DNA of 64,000 bases, taken from CANJBX01 sp035556735 (GTDB taxonomy: Bacteria; Pseudomonadota; Alphaproteobacteria; Rhizobiales; Xanthobacteraceae). Shown here one piece after another: positions 61,098 through 64,000 of this stretch; position 1 is the first letter of the stretch, and each line of letters opens with the position of its first letter. The stretch is from contig DATMFF010000006.1 in NCBI GenBank assembly GCA_035556735.1, positions 124,001 through 188,000 on the forward strand, in the 5' to 3' direction. The position numbers and the translations under genes were made by a program. A model generated the notes under the pieces. It saw nothing but the letters and a program-made list of their open reading frames with translations. It was not told the origin of the DNA and did no database searches.

Positions 61098-62306
61098 ATG
61101 ACCAAGAAAGAGGACGTGCTGCAGATCCGCGTCGTGCCGCAGATCGCCGACATCCCGGCCGCCGTGTGGGATACCTGCGCGAACCCGTCTCAACCGGAAA
61201 CTGAACGGTCAAGGACCTCAGGATTTCCGTACAACCCATTTGTTTCACACAGCTTTTTGTCTTCCCTTGAGGAATCGGGTTCAGCGACTGCCAAGACCGG
61301 CTGGATGCCGCAGCACCTTGTCGCGGAAACGCCTGACGGCCGCGCGCGCGGGGTGGTGCCCTGCTATCTCAAGGCGCACTCGCTCGGCGAGTATGTGTTC
61401 GACCGCGGCTGGGCCGAGGCTTACGCACGGGCCGGCGGCGAGTATTACCCCAAACTGCAGGTATCGGTGCCCTTCACGCCGGCGACCGGCCGGCGCCTGC
61501 TCGTCGTTCCGGGAGACGACGAGGATGCCGTGCGCGCGGGCTTGCTGCAGGGACTGACCGAGTTGTGCGCCCTGCGCGAGGCCTCGTCCGCACACATCAC
61601 CTTCATGCCGGAGGCGGAGTGCGCGCTCGCGGCCGCGCACGGCTTCCTGCAGCGCACCGATCAGCAGTTCCACTGGTGCAACGCCGGGCACGGCTCGTTC
61701 GAGGATTTCCTCGCCGCCCTCACCTCACGCAAGCGCAAGCTGATCAAGCGCGAGCGCCGCGACGCCGTCGCCAATGGCATCGAGATCAAATGGCTGACCG
61801 GATCTGATCTGACGGAATCCGTATGGGACGCATTTTTCGAGTTCTACATGGAGACCGGCTCGCGTAAGTGGGGGCGGCCCTATTTGACGCGCAAGTTCTA
61901 CTCGCTGATCGGCGAACGCATGGCAGACAAGGTCCTGCTCGTGATGGCGCAGCGCGCGGGCCGTTATGTCGCCGGCGCGATCAACTTCATCGGCTCCGAC
62001 ACCCTGTTCGGCCGCCACTGGGGCGCCACCGAGCATCACCCCTTCCTGCATTTCGAAGTCTGCTACTATCAGGCCATCGAATTCGCCATCGCACACAGGC
62101 TGGCGCGGGTCGAAGCCGGCGCACAGGGCGAGCACAAGCTCGCGCGCGGGTACTTGCCCCAGACCACGTATTCGGCGCACTACATCGCCGATGCAGGTTT
62201 CCGCCGTGCGGTGGCCGACTATCTGGCGCGCGAGCGCGCGTATGTGCGCGCCGCAGGAGAAGAGCTCGAAGAGATGTCCCCTTTCCGCCGCGACGCCAGT
62301 GCGTGA
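61098..62306 (+). CDS. GNAT/FemAB-like protein (DUF482)
   Basis: 402 residues. The DUF482 domain is recognised from FVSHSFLSSLEESGSAT and KTGWMPQHLVAE near the N-terminus, then SRKRKLIKRERRDA and the C-terminal YYQAIEFAIAHRLARVEAGA and HKLARGYLP. This family belongs to the GNAT/Fem-like fold and is suspected of amino-acid transfer to an envelope or peptide substrate; no activity is established here. AAGGAAT precedes ATG 61098. It lies in the ridA-GDPD-DUF482-HIT run. Confidence 0.9.
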   Translation: MTKKEDVLQIRVVPQIADIPAAVWDTCANPSQPETERSRTSGFPYNPFVSHSFLSSLEESGSATAKTGWMPQHLVAETPDGRARGVVPCYLKAHSLGEYVFDRGWAEAYARAGGEYYPKLQVSVPFTPATGRRLLVVPGDDEDAVRAGLLQGLTELCALREASSAHITFMPEAECALAAAHGFLQRTDQQFHWCNAGHGSFEDFLAALTSRKRKLIKRERRDAVANGIEIKWLTGSDLTESVWDAFFEFYMETGSRKWGRPYLTRKFYSLIGERMADKVLLVMAQRAGRYVAGAINFIGSDTLFGRHWGATEHHPFLHFEVCYYQAIEFAIAHRLARVEAGAQGEHKLARGYLPQTTYSAHYIADAGFRRAVADYLARERAYVRAAGEELEEMSPFRRDASA

Positions 62307-62333
62307 CCCGGCGAGTGCAACCACGAGGGCGCG

Positions 62334-62762
62334 ATGCCAACCTACGATGCAAATAACGTCTTCGCCAAAATCCTGCGGGGCGAATTGCCATGCCACAAGG
62401 TCTATGAGGATGATCGGGCTTTCGCATTCCTCGACATCATGCCGCGCGCACCCGGCCACACGCTGATCATCCCGAAGGCGCCGGTGCGTACGCTGCTCGA
62501 CATCGCACCCGACGACCTCTCTCACGTGATGGCAGTCGTGCAGAAGGTCGCGCGGGCGGCCACAACTGTGTTCGACGCCGATGGCATCACGCTACAGCAA
62601 TTCAATGAGGCCGCCGGTGGACAGGTGGTGTTCCACCTGCACTTCCATGTCATCCCCCGCAAGAACGGCGTTGCGATGAAACCGCCGGCGAGCGTGAAAG
62701 AGGAAGCTGCCGTGCTCTCCGAGCACGCCCAGCGACTGTCGGCTGCCCTGAAGACCGCCTGA
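62334..62762 (+). CDS. HIT-family protein (HINT-like)
   Basis: 142 residues. The histidine triad is VFHLHFHVIPR (HxHxHxx); FAFLDIMPRAPGHTLIIPK is the N-terminal nucleotide-binding half. HINT-like proteins hydrolyse AMP-lysine and similar phosphoramidates. The gene starts 27 bp after the DUF482 stop and ends 3 bp before the converging azlD stop. Confidence 0.93.
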   Translation: MPTYDANNVFAKILRGELPCHKVYEDDRAFAFLDIMPRAPGHTLIIPKAPVRTLLDIAPDDLSHVMAVVQKVARAATTVFDADGITLQQFNEAAGGQVVFHLHFHVIPRKNGVAMKPPASVKEEAAVLSEHAQRLSAALKTA

Positions 62763-62765
62763 CCT

Positions 62766-63107
62766 TCACAGCAGCAACGCGCCAAGCACAAGGGCGGCCT
62801 CGCCGGCCAGCACACCGACGAAGATGGAGCGGCGAGCCAGCAAGAAGGCGACGCAGCCGACCACGACCGCGCCAAGCCGTACCGTCAGCGTAACCTCGGC
62901 CAGCGGACCCGGCGGAATGAGCACGAGTTGCGAGATCACCCCCGCCAGGACGGCCGTGGCGACGGCGCGCACCCACACCAGCAGTTCCGACTCCTCGTCG
63001 AGCCGGCGCGCCACCACGAGACCGAGGAAGCGCCACACCTCGTTTGGCAGGAATCCGGCAAGGATCAACGCCAAATACGGGCCGATTTCGGCCATGGTCG
63101 CCTTCAT
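62766..63107 (-). CDS. azlD: AzlD-family branched-chain amino acid transport protein
   Basis: 113 residues, four membrane helices (LALILAGFLPNEVWRFLGL, then AVATAVLAGVISQLVLI and further). AzlD is the small partner of AzlC in a two-part exporter of branched-chain amino acids and their analogues. ATG 63107 overlaps the azlC stop by 4 bp, so both are translated together. Confidence 0.9.
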   Translation of the reverse strand: MKATMAEIGPYLALILAGFLPNEVWRFLGLVVARRLDEESELLVWVRAVATAVLAGVISQLVLIPPGPLAEVTLTVRLGAVVVGCVAFLLARRSIFVGVLAGEAALVLGALLL

Positions 63108-63835
63108 CGGCCCCTCCGAAGGCGATGGACCCCGTAGGCGAGCGTGCCGGCGGCGAGCCCGGCCAGAAGCAAGCCGAGACTGACCTTGGCATAGGCGAGC
63201 GCCGGCGCCAGCACCAATCCGAACGCCAGTGCCAGCCGATCGATGAGTTGCCGGCTATTGCGAACGAGGGACACCAGAAACGACATCGGCGTGAGGAAGA
63301 GCACCGCTGCCGCGAACAGCGGCGGGAGCTTCGCCGCCATGGCGTAGCCCACGACGCTTGCGACGAGAGCCGTCGTCATCATCACCGTGCCGAGCCCGTT
63401 GCAGAATGCTATGCGGTGTTCGCGCGGCAGCGTCGGCGCAAGGCGCAGGCCCTCCACCCACATGCTCGCCGCCGTAAAGTGCGTCGGCAGGAACAATTGA
63501 TGTGCGCGCGTGTCGGACGTCTTGATGACAGGCAGCAACGCCGCGACCATCGGCAGGAAACGCATTGCCGACAACGTCACGGCGATAGCCGCCTCGGCCA
63601 ACGGCACGCCGGAGCCAAGCGTTGTCACCAGGATCACCTGGGCCGGCGCCGCCCATACCAGGATGGTGGAGAGCAGCGACCACAGCAGGCTGAAGCCGAG
63701 GTCATGGCAGAGCGCGCCGTAGCCGACGAAGGTGCCGAGCAGCACGTAGGCGAAGACGGAGGTCGCCCCGGTCTTCACGCCGTGCGCGAAGGCCGCGGCT
63801 GACGACGTCGGCGCTCCGGCTCCGTCGGCAGGCAT
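63104..63835 (-). CDS. azlC: AzlC-family branched-chain amino acid permease
   Basis: 243 residues with about seven membrane helices. The start HGVKTGATSVFAYVLLGTFV and LWSLLSTILVWAAPAQVILV are the family's first conserved segments, and NGLGTVMMTTALVASVVGY is typical of AzlC. It works with AzlD as an exporter. It runs leftward; a terminator-like hairpin and the 3' end of another leftward gene lie upstream, so it has its own promoter region within 63836-63920. Confidence 0.9.
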   Translation of the reverse strand: MPADGAGAPTSSAAAFAHGVKTGATSVFAYVLLGTFVGYGALCHDLGFSLLWSLLSTILVWAAPAQVILVTTLGSGVPLAEAAIAVTLSAMRFLPMVAALLPVIKTSDTRAHQLFLPTHFTAASMWVEGLRLAPTLPREHRIAFCNGLGTVMMTTALVASVVGYAMAAKLPPLFAAAVLFLTPMSFLVSLVRNSRQLIDRLALAFGLVLAPALAYAKVSLGLLLAGLAAGTLAYGVHRLRRGR

Positions 63836-63922
63836 TCCGCGTCTGTGTCACGTCGGCGCGGGAGGCGCAATCGCACGTTCCGGCATGCCGCGCATGTGCA
63901 CGGTTGCCCCACAAGAAAGAAA

Positions 63923-63940
63923 CCGGGCCTTGCGGCCCGG
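63923..63940 (-). terminator. Terminator hairpin for the gene at the right edge
   Basis: CCGGGCC (63923-63929) pairs with GGCCCGG (63934-63940) around TTGC. On the minus strand TTTCTTTCTTG follows, on the plus strand CTTTTCAACTTTTC, so it could act in both directions. It lies 25 bp beyond the stop at 63966-63968. Confidence 0.75.
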
Positions 63941-63965
63941 CTTTTCAACTTTTCGGCTGCGGCGG

Positions 63966-64000
63966 CTAGGCCTTGACCAGCGGCACCTTCGGCACGGAGC
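63966..64000 (-). CDS. 3' end of an unidentified gene
   Basis: Only the last ten or so codons are visible: the minus-strand frame ends SVPKVPLVKA followed by TAG (63968-63966), with a terminator hairpin directly after. The hairpin placement supports this being a real gene end. The family cannot be named from so short a piece. Confidence 0.4.
   Translation of the reverse strand, partial: SVPKVPLVKA

Noticed and set aside
1..64000. Looked for CRISPR arrays, insertion sequences, prophage and toxin-antitoxin pairs
   Set aside because: No regularly spaced repeats, transposase, integrase, phage structural or toxin-like genes were recognised; the only short repeats are the intergenic hairpins and palindromes listed.

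Overview
The window is about 64 kb of GC-rich DNA from the core chromosome of an alphaproteobacterium, most likely a Hyphomicrobiales member near Xanthobacteraceae/Nitrobacteraceae. The evidence is the gene order rpoZ-rsh-pdxJ-acpS-lepB-rnc-era-recO, a divK-pleD pair, EipB (DUF1849), DUF3572, a DinB with an N-terminal Cys4 motif, tandem orphan TctC-type receptors and candidate Fur/Mur-type and Irr-type operators. I see no phage genes, insertion sequences, CRISPR array, rRNA or integrative element. One tRNA is present (tRNA-Ser, anticodon GCT).

Layout. 1-3 kb: the 5' end of a Mn transporter (mntH) running off the left edge, behind a candidate Fur/Mur operator, then two tandem TctC-like binding proteins. 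3-13.5 kb: parC and the long leftward rpoZ-to-recO block (stringent response, vitamin B6, ACP activation, signal peptidase, RNase III, Era, RecO). 13.8-19.5 kb: a NYN-domain protein, family 5 uracil-DNA glycosylase, SodC, SmpB, a cupredoxin/FTR1 iron-uptake pair behind a candidate Irr box, MscL and DapA. 19.8-32.9 kb: accessory metabolism with a lytic transglycosylase, two alpha/beta hydrolases, a luciferase-family flavoprotein, a tri-haem cytochrome c, MgtC-DUF4010, pyrophosphatase, tRNA-Ser, an FBT-family transporter, a Sel1-like protein, DUF2147 and a GST with a histone-like tail. 33-38.7 kb: a 21-residue Lys-rich peptide, a gene-poor stretch of about 760 bp, then gatB, a frameshifted conserved gene, gatA, a small CxxC protein and gatC. 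38.9-47 kb: ruvX, an AEC transporter, an acyl-CoA dehydrogenase, pyrB with a dihydroorotase-like partner, plsY and dprA. 47-53.7 kb: topA-rnr-DUF983-nudix-rpmG. 54-63.8 kb: pleD/divK, dinB, an amidohydrolase, eipB, ridA-GDPD-DUF482-HIT and azlCD. The last 35 bases hold the 3' end of another leftward gene.

Most genes are housekeeping and sit in tight operons with 4-bp ATGA or GTGA overlaps, which fixes many starts. The more unusual material is regulatory or small: the two metal-type operators, the minimal Ftr-like iron pair whose cupredoxin lacks a cysteine, the Lys-rich micropeptide beside a GST with an H1-like tail, a pyrC-like gene without the HxH motif, and a single-base frameshift in a small conserved gene. 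I did not find a clearly new multi-gene defence or mobile system.
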